Source of the DNA: a virus
DNA: 40,646 nucleotides
Reading direction: 5' to 3' (one strand)
Virus record (IMG/VR): IMGVR_UViG_3300028794_000011
Span: 1-40,646 of that record
Shown one piece after another: positions 12,045-18,838 of this stretch; position 1 is the first letter of the stretch; every line of letters begins with the position of its first letter. Below the pieces are notes generated by a model. The model was given only the letters and a program-made list of their open reading frames with translations, was not told where the DNA came from and ran no database searches. Position numbers and translations under genes: made by a program.

Positions 12045-12061
12045 AATTTGAATTAAGATCT

Positions 12062-12289
12062 CTATATAAGCCCAATGGTGATACCAAGCCCAATGGTGAT
12101 ACCTATTGTCAGGGCATTATTTAATGTTAGCTCACCTACAGATGTGATTGTCATTACTTGAGTCATTAGTTTTGGACTCACAATCTCAATAGTAATGCCT
12201 TCAATAGAACCAATACCTCTTTGTAATTGATTTATCTGGCCCTGACTAAGCCATGAACCATTGCTGAATGTGTGAGTAATAACACTCAT
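12062..12289 (-). CDS. Hypothetical protein, 75 aa
   Basis: Starting at the ATG at 12289 gives MSVITHTFSNGSWLSQGQIN, then a Thr/Val/Ile-rich region ending in the duplicated GITIGL-GITIGLI. The duplication is visible as a DNA direct repeat (12066-12101), so slippage is likely. A longer reading from 12364 would translate straight through a strong terminator hairpin and an A/T-rich leader, so I reject it. The stop is TAG. Function is unknown; the C-terminus might insert in a membrane. Confidence 0.45.
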   Translation of the reverse strand: MSVITHTFSNGSWLSQGQINQLQRGIGSIEGITIEIVSPKLMTQVMTITSVGELTLNNALTIGITIGLGITIGLI

Positions 12290-12309
12290 AATAATTAAGT
12301 TGATTGAAT

Positions 12310-12347
12310 TAATAAAAGATAGCACCCAGACTATTACATCTGGATGC
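12310..12347 (-). terminator. Intrinsic terminator after the ssDNA-binding-like gene
   Basis: Read on the minus strand, GCATCCAGA (12347-12339) pairs with TCTGGGTGC (12330-12322) over 9 bp with one G-U and an 8-nt loop, followed by TATCTTTTATT. It lies 17 nt downstream of the 12364 stop. Confidence 0.7.
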
Positions 12348-12363
12348 CATGTTACCTGAACCA

Positions 12364-12933
12364 TTAAGCTGTAACTACATTCTCAGCAGTTACTGCAGTG
12401 GATGGTGCAGCTACCTCACCAAGTAAATCGGTGATGTTGAACTTCATCTTCTCAACTGCAACTGGTGCTTTGTACCTAATGTTGTTAACAGCTAATGCCT
12501 TGTGACCAGCTTTAGTGTCAACTTCTTCAACTACGCATGTTACCATATCACCATCTTCCAGTTTGCGTACCCCTGGACGTGTGATAAGGCTGAAGCTCAC
12601 CTGAACAGCATTCAGGTAGTCATTGAACAGTTTACCTGCTTCGTCAGTGTTACCTGCTGCTTCAGCTTCCATTGCTTTCTTCAGCAGTTCTTTGTTCTCT
12701 TTACGGCCCATAGCTTCAGTGCTGTTAGCTTTCAGGTTGTAAATGTACTGGTCAAAATACTGGCTGCGACCTGGTGTACGAACAGCTTGCTCTGCTGCTG
12801 ATTGGTAAGTGCCATTACCTTGAACCTGTAACTGTACCTGACAGTTGATGTGAGTCCTGTTGATTGGCAATCTGCTGTTGATGATTGCTACTGCGCGTGT
12901 TGCATCGATTACGATGTTGTTTGTTGTGCTCAT
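12364..12933 (-). CDS. Conserved-type phage protein, possibly ssDNA-binding
   Basis: A 189-aa protein starting after ACTCACAATC, a strong minus-strand leader. An N-terminal beta-rich part (NCQVQLQVQGNG) and a helical insert (GRKENKELLKKAMEAEAAGN) precede a region FSLITRPGVRKLEDGDMVTC, then VEEVDTKAG and ALAVNNIRY, that reads like an OB-fold. GC content is higher than its surroundings. A dedicated promoter region on one side and a terminator on the other suggest strong monocistronic expression. That would suit an SSB, which crAss-like phages encode in this neighbourhood. The assignment is tentative. Confidence 0.4.
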   Translation of the reverse strand: MSTTNNIVIDATRAVAIINSRLPINRTHINCQVQLQVQGNGTYQSAAEQAVRTPGRSQYFDQYIYNLKANSTEAMGRKENKELLKKAMEAEAAGNTDEAGKLFNDYLNAVQVSFSLITRPGVRKLEDGDMVTCVVEEVDTKAGHKALAVNNIRYKAPVAVEKMKFNITDLLGEVAAPSTAVTAENVVTA

Positions 12934-13278
12934 GATTGTGAGTTTAACTGTGAATTAATGAGAGATTGATGAATTAATAAGGCTGAATTAACGAGTCGCT
13001 TTATAAGGCAGACGGGTACATTCAATGCCCAAAGCTTAGCGGGGGACTCAACGGGAGGTGAAGGTGTCAGCGGGGGACACACATTAATTTTCTATATTTT
13101 ATAAAAATTTTGTCGCGCACTTGTACACTAATCCACCCAAGGGGGGGGGGGGTACAACTAAGTTCTTCACTATCGCTCTGAATCAAAGCTTAGTTCTAAA
13201 TTATATTTTATAAAATTTTTCAAACTATACTATCTTCACAACTCAAAGCAGGAACTGGCTAAGCAGTTTACAAATATT
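12934..13278. promoter_or_regulatory. Divergent control region with duplicated AT blocks and G12 run
   Basis: This 345-nt region separates minus-strand and plus-strand genes. It contains AGCGGGGGAC-n-CA twice (13038 and 13069, 31 nt apart) and AAAGCTTAG twice (13031 and about 13187). An AT-rich block close to TATATTTTATAAAATTTT also occurs twice (about 13092 and 13202), containing the palindrome ATTTTATAAAAT. A run of exactly 12 G lies at 13141-13152. AACTAAG/CTTAGTT form an inverted pair around 13157-13196. Bidirectional promoters and a possible origin are the likely contents. No exact TAnnTTTG box is seen. Confidence 0.45.
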
Positions 13279-13758
13279 ATGAGTAGTAGACTACACAAGA
13301 TTGATCCCATCAATCTATTCGGAACATCAACATTTCAAATTACAGAAAGAGATTTAAACGGCTTACCTACTAAAGTTAAATGTCTTATAAAAGATACTAC
13401 TTGGGGCATAGGGGACTATGTAACAAATGGTACCAAAATGAAGGGTAAGATAACAGGATTTGAATTCTTTGTTAATGAATCTTCAAGTAACATTAGTTGT
13501 TTTGTTACACATACATGGTCAGGAATATGTATGGCTTTGGAAAATCTACAGATTGTTATACCAATACCAAGTATGTTCCAGGTAGGGGATGAGTGTGCAA
13601 TTAAATTTGAAAGTATAAAAGTTCCAAAGGCTACAATTCAGGCAGTGCACTTTTATGTGGATAAAGTTAAGTATGATCTTGAAATAGCCATATCAACCGA
13701 TTTAATGCTAAAGACAAGAATCTACAATGTAGATGCATTAATCTGTCAGCTTCCTTAA
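13279..13758 (+). CDS. Two-domain SH3-like protein, untagged
   Basis: A 159-aa beta-rich protein that appears to hold two related halves. The first is WGIGDYVTNGTKMKGKITGF, then EFFVN and a closing strand ALENLQIV. The second is FQVGDECAIKFESIKVPKAT, then IQAVHFYVD and a closing strand NVDALICQL. Both start with 'G-D-x-hydrophobic' like the type-A proteins of the minus-strand array, but there is no Y-S-I-F tag. It is the first gene of the plus-strand block and is followed by a terminator, so it forms its own transcript. The role is unknown. Confidence 0.6.
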   Translation: MSSRLHKIDPINLFGTSTFQITERDLNGLPTKVKCLIKDTTWGIGDYVTNGTKMKGKITGFEFFVNESSSNISCFVTHTWSGICMALENLQIVIPIPSMFQVGDECAIKFESIKVPKATIQAVHFYVDKVKYDLEIAISTDLMLKTRIYNVDALICQLP

Positions 13759-13780
13759 TCCACAGCGGATGAATTTATTT

Positions 13781-13809
13781 CCCCTTGGTATTCTTACCAG
13801 GGGATTTTT
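13781..13809 (+). terminator. Intrinsic terminator
   Basis: CCCC-T-TGGT (13781-13789) pairs with ACCAGGGG (13796-13803) with one bulged T, followed by ATTTTTATT. It lies about 22 nt after the 13279 gene's stop. Confidence 0.75.
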
Positions 13810-13851
13810 ATTGAAATAATTCCACACGTATTCCAATTCCATGTATCTTAG

Positions 13852-13872
13852 CTGTATAAACAACTATACAGT
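13852..13872 (+). promoter_or_regulatory. Perfect dyad containing the CTATACAGT leader
   Basis: CTGTATA (13852-13858) and TATACAG (13865-13871) form a perfect 7-bp dyad with a 6-nt loop ending 1 nt before the ATG at 13873. It includes the leader motif shared with other late genes. It could hide the start in RNA or be an operator. Confidence 0.45.
13864..13872 (+). repeat. Late-gene leader motif CTATACAGT(A), first of several copies
   Basis: CTATACAGT(A) sits directly in front of several plus-strand genes: 13864-13872 (before 13873), 14192-14201 (before 14202), 21295-21304 (before 21309) and 24148-24157 (before 24160). A variant ACTTACAGTA lies at 37476-37485 (before 37486). Distance from its end to the ATG is 0-4 nt. 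None of the minus-strand genes has it. It could be a translation-initiation element or mark short-leader late transcripts. Confidence 0.5.
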
Positions 13873-14151
13873 ATGAACACAGAACAACCACAGCTGACAA
13901 GAGGTCAGCAAGTAATGTCAGTAAGTTTCAATCCCGGTCAGAGGGAAGATGTAGCAGCTATTAAACAAATATTTGCTGATGCCTTTGATGCAATTGATAA
14001 GTGGGTTAATTTAAAACTACCTATGAATCCGGCTACTGGTTTTGAAGAGCAGGCTAAACAGGCAACTGCAGATGTACATCACTTAGCAGCAATTGCTAAA
14101 ACTAATCTTGAAACTGCTCAGATGTACGCGGTGAAAGCTATCACCCGTTAA
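13873..14151 (+). CDS. Acb2/Tad1-like hairpin-domain protein, candidate anti-defence sponge
   Basis: A 92-aa protein. An N-terminal strand VMSVSFNPGQREDV (residues 14-27) leads into a helix IKQIFADAFDAIDKWV. A C-terminal helix HHLAAIAKTNLETAQMYAVK (69-88) ends the protein. The order 'V.FNPs...V..IK...A..ID' and 'A.A.T.L..A.M.AVKA' matches my memory of the Acb2/Tad1 hairpin-domain family (DUF7681-type). Members of that family bind cyclic nucleotides and block CBASS or Thoeris defence. The size fits Acb2. It is flanked by its own leader hairpin and terminator. The ligand cannot be inferred. Confidence 0.5.
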   Translation: MNTEQPQLTRGQQVMSVSFNPGQREDVAAIKQIFADAFDAIDKWVNLKLPMNPATGFEEQAKQATADVHHLAAIAKTNLETAQMYAVKAITR

Positions 14152-14159
14152 ACCTTACT

Positions 14160-14182
14160 GGCAGACTAACCATCTGCCTTTT
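14160..14182 (+). terminator. Intrinsic terminator
   Basis: GGCAGA (14160-14165) pairs with TCTGCC (14173-14178) around a 7-nt loop, followed by TTTT. It lies 8 nt after the Acb2-like gene's stop. Confidence 0.7.
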
Positions 14183-14201
14183 ACATTTAAACTATACAGT
14201 A

Positions 14202-14450
14202 ATGAAGAAAATATCTATCATCCTTGGTGCACTTATTCTACTATCTTTCGAGGCAGATCAAAACTTTACAGTAAAGTTTTCTGCTCCTTCTATTGAATAC
14301 CACTGGAAGAATCTTAACACTATCAAACAAATAGTGGATGAAAGTAACCTCTCTCACCAGCAGGTGAAGTTTATTACCTCAGCCATTGACAGTATACAAA
14401 GAGATATTAATGCTCATGGCCAGTTAGACACAACTAAAATCAGGAAGTAA
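14202..14450 (+). CDS. Small exported or membrane-anchored protein, 82 aa
   Basis: The N-terminus MKKISIILGALILLSFEADQ is a signal peptide or signal anchor with a KK start and a hydrophobic core of about 13 residues. There is no lipobox Cys. The rest is helical (NLNTIKQIVDESNLSHQQVK, then ITSAIDSIQRDINAHG). An envelope location and possible lysis-related role (spanin-like size) are conceivable but unsupported by neighbours. The ATG directly follows CTATACAGTA. It ends where the nuclease gene starts, so the two are probably co-translated. Confidence 0.55.
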   Translation: MKKISIILGALILLSFEADQNFTVKFSAPSIEYHWKNLNTIKQIVDESNLSHQQVKFITSAIDSIQRDINAHGQLDTTKIRK

Positions 14451-15242
14451 TTGAATCTCCAACATTTACCAGTAGATTATAATGATGCCCTTCATAAGTA
14501 TTCATTGAATGGTACAGGTTATACTTCAGCTTCACAGTTGGTAGAAAAGTTTACCAATAAGTTTGACGCCGCTGCTGTAGCTGAAAACTATGCAAGGAAG
14601 AATGGGCAGACTGCTGCGTATTGGATAGAGCAGTGGGCTAAAAAGAATAGTGCTTCTCTTGAACGGGGTAACAGGATACATGATGCTAATGAAATGGCAC
14701 TTCATGGTAGAATGATTGATACAGTTAATGGCCAGCAGATGCCCGTAATTGGTGAAGTAATTCAGGAAACTATTCCCTGGATTGAAAGACCTGATGGGGT
14801 GTACACGGAAAGAAAGCTTTGGCATCACGGGTATAAAATAGCCGGCAGGGCTGATAAGATTATCCTGCTGACCGAGACTGGTGGAAATATGCTGGCTAAA
14901 GAGTTTGCTAATAACTATAGGTATAGAATTGCCAATATAGAGGATTACAAAACCAATGAGAAGCTGAATTTTGAGTCTTACCAGTACAGAGATGGTAACC
15001 GTAAGATGATGCTTAGGCCGCTTACTTATATCCAGGATTGTAATTGGTTTCATTATTGCCTGCAGTTGTCTACTTATATGTTCATGCTGGAATATCAGGG
15101 ATTCATTCCCGGTACTATGCACATAATACATTATCCTCACCCAACAGCAGAAGAACCTAATCCTCAAAAACAGAGGCATGAGGTACCTTACATGAAGAAA
15201 GAAGTCATTGCAATGTGTAACTTTATCAATAAAATCCTATGA
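14451..15242 (+). CDS. PD-(D/E)XK family nuclease
   Basis: A 263-aa protein with the RecB/Cas4-type exonuclease layout. It has a G73-x3-H77 helix motif (ERGNRIHDANE), E120 before the core, D135 in AGRADKI (motif II), and D165-Y-K167 in IEDYKTN (the D-x-K motif III). The motif LQLSTYMFML (Q205, Y209) packs behind the active site. Such nucleases are a hallmark of crAss-like genomes and act in DNA processing or recombination. It starts with TTG immediately after the previous stop. An ATG would lie too far inside, so the TTG start is accepted with moderate confidence. Confidence 0.75.
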   Translation: MNLQHLPVDYNDALHKYSLNGTGYTSASQLVEKFTNKFDAAAVAENYARKNGQTAAYWIEQWAKKNSASLERGNRIHDANEMALHGRMIDTVNGQQMPVIGEVIQETIPWIERPDGVYTERKLWHHGYKIAGRADKIILLTETGGNMLAKEFANNYRYRIANIEDYKTNEKLNFESYQYRDGNRKMMLRPLTYIQDCNWFHYCLQLSTYMFMLEYQGFIPGTMHIIHYPHPTAEEPNPQKQRHEVPYMKKEVIAMCNFINKIL

Positions 15243-15466
15243 CATCTGACTATAAGGACAACTTTAAGATAAGAACAGAATATTTTACTACTACAGTAAA
15301 TGAAGTAGTTTATCATTTTTATGCATTTCATTTATACTTCAAAGGTAAATTTCTATTCAGAGATACAAGCACTATAGATGGGATTCCAATGAAAAGTGAG
15401 GCACAAGCTATGAACCAGGGAAAGTTAAATGCTGATACATTATTGAGATTAAAGTTAGTTATATGA
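15239..15466 (+). CDS. Hypothetical protein, 75 aa
   Basis: A small beta-rich protein: KIRTEYFTTTVNEVVYHFYA, then HLYFKGKFLFRDTSTIDG and a charged helical tail. No family is recognised. It overlaps the nuclease stop by 4 nt (ATGA) and its own stop overlaps the IHF-like start by 4 nt (ATGA), so all three are translationally coupled. Confidence 0.6.
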   Translation: MTSDYKDNFKIRTEYFTTTVNEVVYHFYAFHLYFKGKFLFRDTSTIDGIPMKSEAQAMNQGKLNADTLLRLKLVI

Positions 15467-15801
15467 GAAGATTTCAAGGAGTACATCCGAGTGCTCATAT
15501 CGACCCTAAGTATGTTGAAAAGGAATGCAATACCAGGTTGATTAAAGAGGTAGCCGCTGAGAATAATATTACACAGGAACTGGCTACGGCCATGATAAAA
15601 AGCACTACTGATTTCATGAATTTTACAATAAGATCAGGAAACCTTGAAGGAATAAGGCTACCTTACCTCGGGGCATTTCAGATAAAGGTCAGGTCACAAC
15701 AGTATAAAGATTTCCTGCACTCACTTGGTTCAGGTATGAAGCAAATATTCAAGGCTAATAAGAAAGGCTTTGATGCAATTAACGAAAACCTGGAAGGATA
15801 A
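15463..15801 (+). CDS. IHF/HU-like DNA-binding protein
   Basis: A 112-aa protein with an HU/IHF-type core. Helices NITQELATAMIKSTTDFMNF are followed by the strand pair GIRLPYLGAFQIKVRS, where 'L..LG.F' is the family's signature turn. The beta-arm proline region is not clear, and the N-terminal 25 residues (with HIDPKYVEKE) are an extension. crAss-like phages carry IHF-like genes near their packaging genes. It may bend DNA for packaging, replication or recombination. The TGA of the preceding gene overlaps its ATG. Confidence 0.65.
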   Translation: MRRFQGVHPSAHIDPKYVEKECNTRLIKEVAAENNITQELATAMIKSTTDFMNFTIRSGNLEGIRLPYLGAFQIKVRSQQYKDFLHSLGSGMKQIFKANKKGFDAINENLEG

Positions 15802-15802
15802 A

Positions 15803-16477
15803 ATGAGACTATTTACAATCAATGAGAACTTCCAGGTAGAGTTGAATAAACCCTGGATAATGCTGGTACCTGAATTCGCTAATCTGCTGCGAAGGGATAA
15901 GGGATCGGAAGGGGATTACCGTGGGGATAAGAAATTAAAAGCTACAAAAGAATTTACCTTTATCTACTTTGATCTTGACTTCACCAGTCCTATACGTGAG
16001 TGGGAAGATTTTGAGAGAAGAGAAGAATCTATGAGATATGCAGGATTAACTGAAGCAGATCTTGATGATAAAGTAATGGAAGCACACGCCCACTATGATA
16101 CTATGCTCTTAGGCAGCAGCAGAAGCCTTAAAACTCTAAAGGCTGTAGAAACATCTCTCGATCAACTTGACAGTTACTTTGAGAATATTGATTTTTCCCT
16201 CACTGATAAGAAAGGTGAACTATTACACAGTGCCAGTCAGTACCTTACCAACCTTGAGAAGTTAGGTAAAGCTTATTCTGCTGTTGAAGCATTCAAGAAA
16301 CGTGTAGCTGAAGAACTGAAAGGGGATGCATCTATACGGGGCCAGAATACTCTTGGTAGAAAGGAAAGCGTTAAACGTGAGCCTTGGGCTGAGAAGATGA
16401 GTAGTAAACCTGTTCACATCCAACAGACGAGTTTTAGTGATCTTGCTAAGTTACTTGGTGAGGATGAAGAAGAATAA
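15803..16477 (+). CDS. Conserved-type protein upstream of terminase, 224 aa
   Basis: The N-terminus MRLFTINENFQVELNKPWIM, then LVPEFANLLRRDKGSEGD, leads to FTFIYFDLDFTSPIREWEDF. A long helical region (residues 60-180) follows with coiled-coil character, and the end is basic then acidic (LAKLLGEDEEE). I recall similar proteins next to the terminase in crAss-like phages. A head-assembly or small-terminase-like role is possible but unproven. I start at 15803, 1 nt after the IHF-like stop, because the longer version overlaps that gene and adds unrelated residues. Confidence 0.6.
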   Translation: MRLFTINENFQVELNKPWIMLVPEFANLLRRDKGSEGDYRGDKKLKATKEFTFIYFDLDFTSPIREWEDFERREESMRYAGLTEADLDDKVMEAHAHYDTMLLGSSRSLKTLKAVETSLDQLDSYFENIDFSLTDKKGELLHSASQYLTNLEKLGKAYSAVEAFKKRVAEELKGDASIRGQNTLGRKESVKREPWAEKMSSKPVHIQQTSFSDLAKLLGEDEEE

Positions 16478-16486
16478 ACCCATAGC

Positions 16487-16717
16487 ATGACACATAAATT
16501 TGAAACAGCTACCCATTACATTTATTATATAGTTAGTATAAGATGTACAGAACCTATTTTACAAACTACGGAACAGATACTAACTATAATAAAGCAACTT
16601 AAATCTAATGGGAATATAACATTAGGAAATCCAACTTTAGTTAATAATAAACCGGAGAGTGAATTACTCGAACACTGGAAGCAATATAATGTTTGTACCT
16701 ATATTGAAAGCTACTAA
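16487..16717 (+). CDS. Hypothetical protein, 76 aa
   Basis: An aromatic, beta/alpha small protein (HYIYYIVSIRCTEPILQTTE, then LTIIKQLKSNGNI) with no recognised domain. It ends with TAA overlapping the terminase ATG as TAATG, so translation of the terminase is likely coupled. Its size and position could fit a small terminase, but it shows no helix-turn-helix pattern, so I leave it unnamed. Confidence 0.55.
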   Translation: MTHKFETATHYIYYIVSIRCTEPILQTTEQILTIIKQLKSNGNITLGNPTLVNNKPESELLEHWKQYNVCTYIESY

Positions 16718-18810
16718 TGGGATTTCATAACCTTGTTAATACAGCCCAATTTTCATATACAGCCCGTGACTTTAAAAAACAGGGGGATAAGTATTGCCTT
16801 GCCCCAATAGGTAGCAGGGAATGGACTGAGTTCTGGACAGAAGAAGAAAGGAGGTGTAGAGAAGGGTATTCAATAGGGGATTTATGGATACCGGGCCGAC
16901 ATTATTTCTACCTCAACTTTACACAGATAAAGATGGTTGATCCCAGAATTTCTGTTCAGGCTTATCTTGACAGGAAGAATGGGGTTCAAATGAATAAGAT
17001 TACTGCTGCTAAGGATATGTATTTCCCAAGATTTTATGAAGTGGATTATGAATGGTTTAATTTCAAGCACATAGCATGGCATGGTGGGGAATTCATGGGA
17101 GTTAAAAGTACAGGGGCTAAACACATCTGCTGTGGAAAGACGAGGGGGGCAGGGTTTTCATATAAAGAGGCAGCAGATGGAGTATATAACTTCTTTTTCA
17201 TAGATGGTTCAAAAAGTTACTACTTCGCTGGTCTGGAACAATACTTAATTGTGGATGGTATTCTAAATAAAGTTCAACCCATGTTGGATTTTATTAATGA
17301 CCATTGCGTAGATTGGAAAAAGAATAGACAGAAGAAGAATACTCTGATGCATCAAAAAGCAAGTTATATAGATGCCTTAGGTGTAGAGAGAGGTAGTATG
17401 TCAGAAATCATAGGTCTTTCAATTGATGACCCTGATAAAACCCGTGGAAAACGTGGGGAGAAGATTGTATTTGAAGAAGCAGGATCATTCAGAGATTTAA
17501 AGAAAGCCCTGAATGTATCTAAAGGTTCTATTGAAGATAATGGTATAGTGATAGGGCAGATAAGTGTATTTGGAACTGGTGGGGAGGAAGGTGCAGATAT
17601 TGAAGGACTTGAAGATATATTCTATGATCCTGATAGTTTTGATATGCTGGCATTCCCTAACGTATGGGAAAAAGGGTATGAGGGAACTACTTGTGGTTAC
17701 TTTGTTCCCATATGGCGGATGAAACCTGTGTTTACTGATGGAGAAGGTAATGCTGATATAGTGGCAGCTATCAATGATGAAAAATCTATCCGCAGGCAAA
17801 AGAAGAAAGCTAAAGATCCTAAAGTACTTGATGGGCATAAGGCTGAGTACCCATTCAAACCCAGTGAGATGTTCAGGCGTATTCATAAGAATATGTTCGA
17901 TGTCGCTGAAGTTGAAGCCCAAATACGAAGAGTTGAGTCGCAGCAGAGTATCGCAGGCATGCTGAGGTATGGTCAGCTCAGACGCAGTGAGGAAGAAGGT
18001 GTAATTCTTATACCAAAATCTAAACATGATGCTAAACCGGTGGATGTATATCCACACTCATCTAAAGATGATCTTGAGGGATGCGTAGTAATATTCGCCC
18101 GACCTTACCTGGATCAGAAAGGACAGGTACCTTCAGGCATGTACCAAATTGTAGTTGATCCATACTATAAGGAAGAAAGTGAAGATCTCACTTCACTGTT
18201 CTCGGTTCAGGTATGGAAACAGTATAATATGATTGACCCTAAGGATGAGGCATTACCAATAGCATGGTACACTGCCCGCCCACAGCAGTTGAAGACAGCT
18301 TATGAAACATTATTCATGCTTGCTGATATGTATAATTGTACTATACAGGGTGAGATAGCTGGTGGAGGACAAGGGATAGTTGATTACGCCAAGATGACAA
18401 GGCAGTTACATAAGCTCGAACGGGAACCTGAGATGCTTGGTAACAAAGAATATGCTTCATCAGCATCTCAACGTAATAAGAGCATGCTGATGAATATGCC
18501 TACCGAGAAGAAAAGACTCGGACTTACTTACCTGGCCAACTGGCATACAGAGCAGAGGGGAGTTACAGAAGATGGTAAACCTATTCTTAACATTCACAGG
18601 ATATATGACCTTGGTCTGCTGAGAGAGATGAAGAGGTACAATCCTGATAAGAATGCTGATAGAATTTCGGCAGCTATTATAGCCATGTTTATGCTGAAAG
18701 AGAATGCTTATAAAGAAGAAAAGAAGATTAGCAAAGAGCAAACTTTTTTCAAGAAACCACTCTTTGGTGGTGGACAAGCTGTACAAGCAGGTACCACCGG
18801 ATTTTACTAA
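16717..18810 (+). CDS. terL: Large terminase subunit (TerL)
   Basis: A 697-aa packaging motor with both expected domains. ATPase: Walker A variant C-C-G-K-T-R-G-A-G-F-S (about residues 138-148) and Walker B IVFEEAGSF (250-258) with the catalytic Glu at 253/254. Nuclease: D481 in YQIVVDPYY, E546 in CTIQGEIAGGG, and D648 in KNADRISAAI, the RNase H-like metal triad. The 'GKTRGAGFS' Walker A and overall length match crAss-like TerL. It pumps DNA through the portal and cuts it. The TAATG overlap couples it to the previous small gene; the portal gene follows after 28 nt. Confidence 0.9.
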   Translation: MGFHNLVNTAQFSYTARDFKKQGDKYCLAPIGSREWTEFWTEEERRCREGYSIGDLWIPGRHYFYLNFTQIKMVDPRISVQAYLDRKNGVQMNKITAAKDMYFPRFYEVDYEWFNFKHIAWHGGEFMGVKSTGAKHICCGKTRGAGFSYKEAADGVYNFFFIDGSKSYYFAGLEQYLIVDGILNKVQPMLDFINDHCVDWKKNRQKKNTLMHQKASYIDALGVERGSMSEIIGLSIDDPDKTRGKRGEKIVFEEAGSFRDLKKALNVSKGSIEDNGIVIGQISVFGTGGEEGADIEGLEDIFYDPDSFDMLAFPNVWEKGYEGTTCGYFVPIWRMKPVFTDGEGNADIVAAINDEKSIRRQKKKAKDPKVLDGHKAEYPFKPSEMFRRIHKNMFDVAEVEAQIRRVESQQSIAGMLRYGQLRRSEEEGVILIPKSKHDAKPVDVYPHSSKDDLEGCVVIFARPYLDQKGQVPSGMYQIVVDPYYKEESEDLTSLFSVQVWKQYNMIDPKDEALPIAWYTARPQQLKTAYETLFMLADMYNCTIQGEIAGGGQGIVDYAKMTRQLHKLEREPEMLGNKEYASSASQRNKSMLMNMPTEKKRLGLTYLANWHTEQRGVTEDGKPILNIHRIYDLGLLREMKRYNPDKNADRISAAIIAMFMLKENAYKEEKKISKEQTFFKKPLFGGGQAVQAGTTGFY

Positions 18811-18838
18811 ATAGATTACAAATCTCATCTTTACTACT

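Larger units (their letters stand above)
10985..12061. other. 1.1-kb mostly non-coding region between convergent genes
   Basis: No gene longer than 40 codons is visible. Just after the RepL-like gene, TTCTCAC (10996-11002) pairs with GTGAGAA (11055-11061) around an inner ACCTG/CAGGT hairpin. Three tiny minus-strand frames are listed separately. The element CATCACCAGCAG (minus-strand sense) or close variants occurs near 11231, 11748, 11888 and, inverted, 12031; another copy is at 9038. An AAGGG/CCCTT hairpin lies near 11761-11782. The stretch resembles a cluster of small RNAs and mini-genes or a replication/recombination region. Confidence 0.5.

Noticed and set aside
12290-12364. N-terminal extension of the 12062 gene to the ATG at 12364
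   Set aside because: This stretch is a 9-bp terminator hairpin plus an A/T-rich leader, so the shorter start at 12289 is preferred despite a tempting TAATG overlap.
14532-15179. 215-aa antisense frame
   Set aside because: It is a mirror of the PD-(D/E)XK nuclease gene, whose catalytic motifs are intact on the plus strand.
17497-18057. 186-aa antisense frame inside the terminase gene
   Set aside because: It is antisense to the conserved TerL coding sequence and has no leader or domain of its own.
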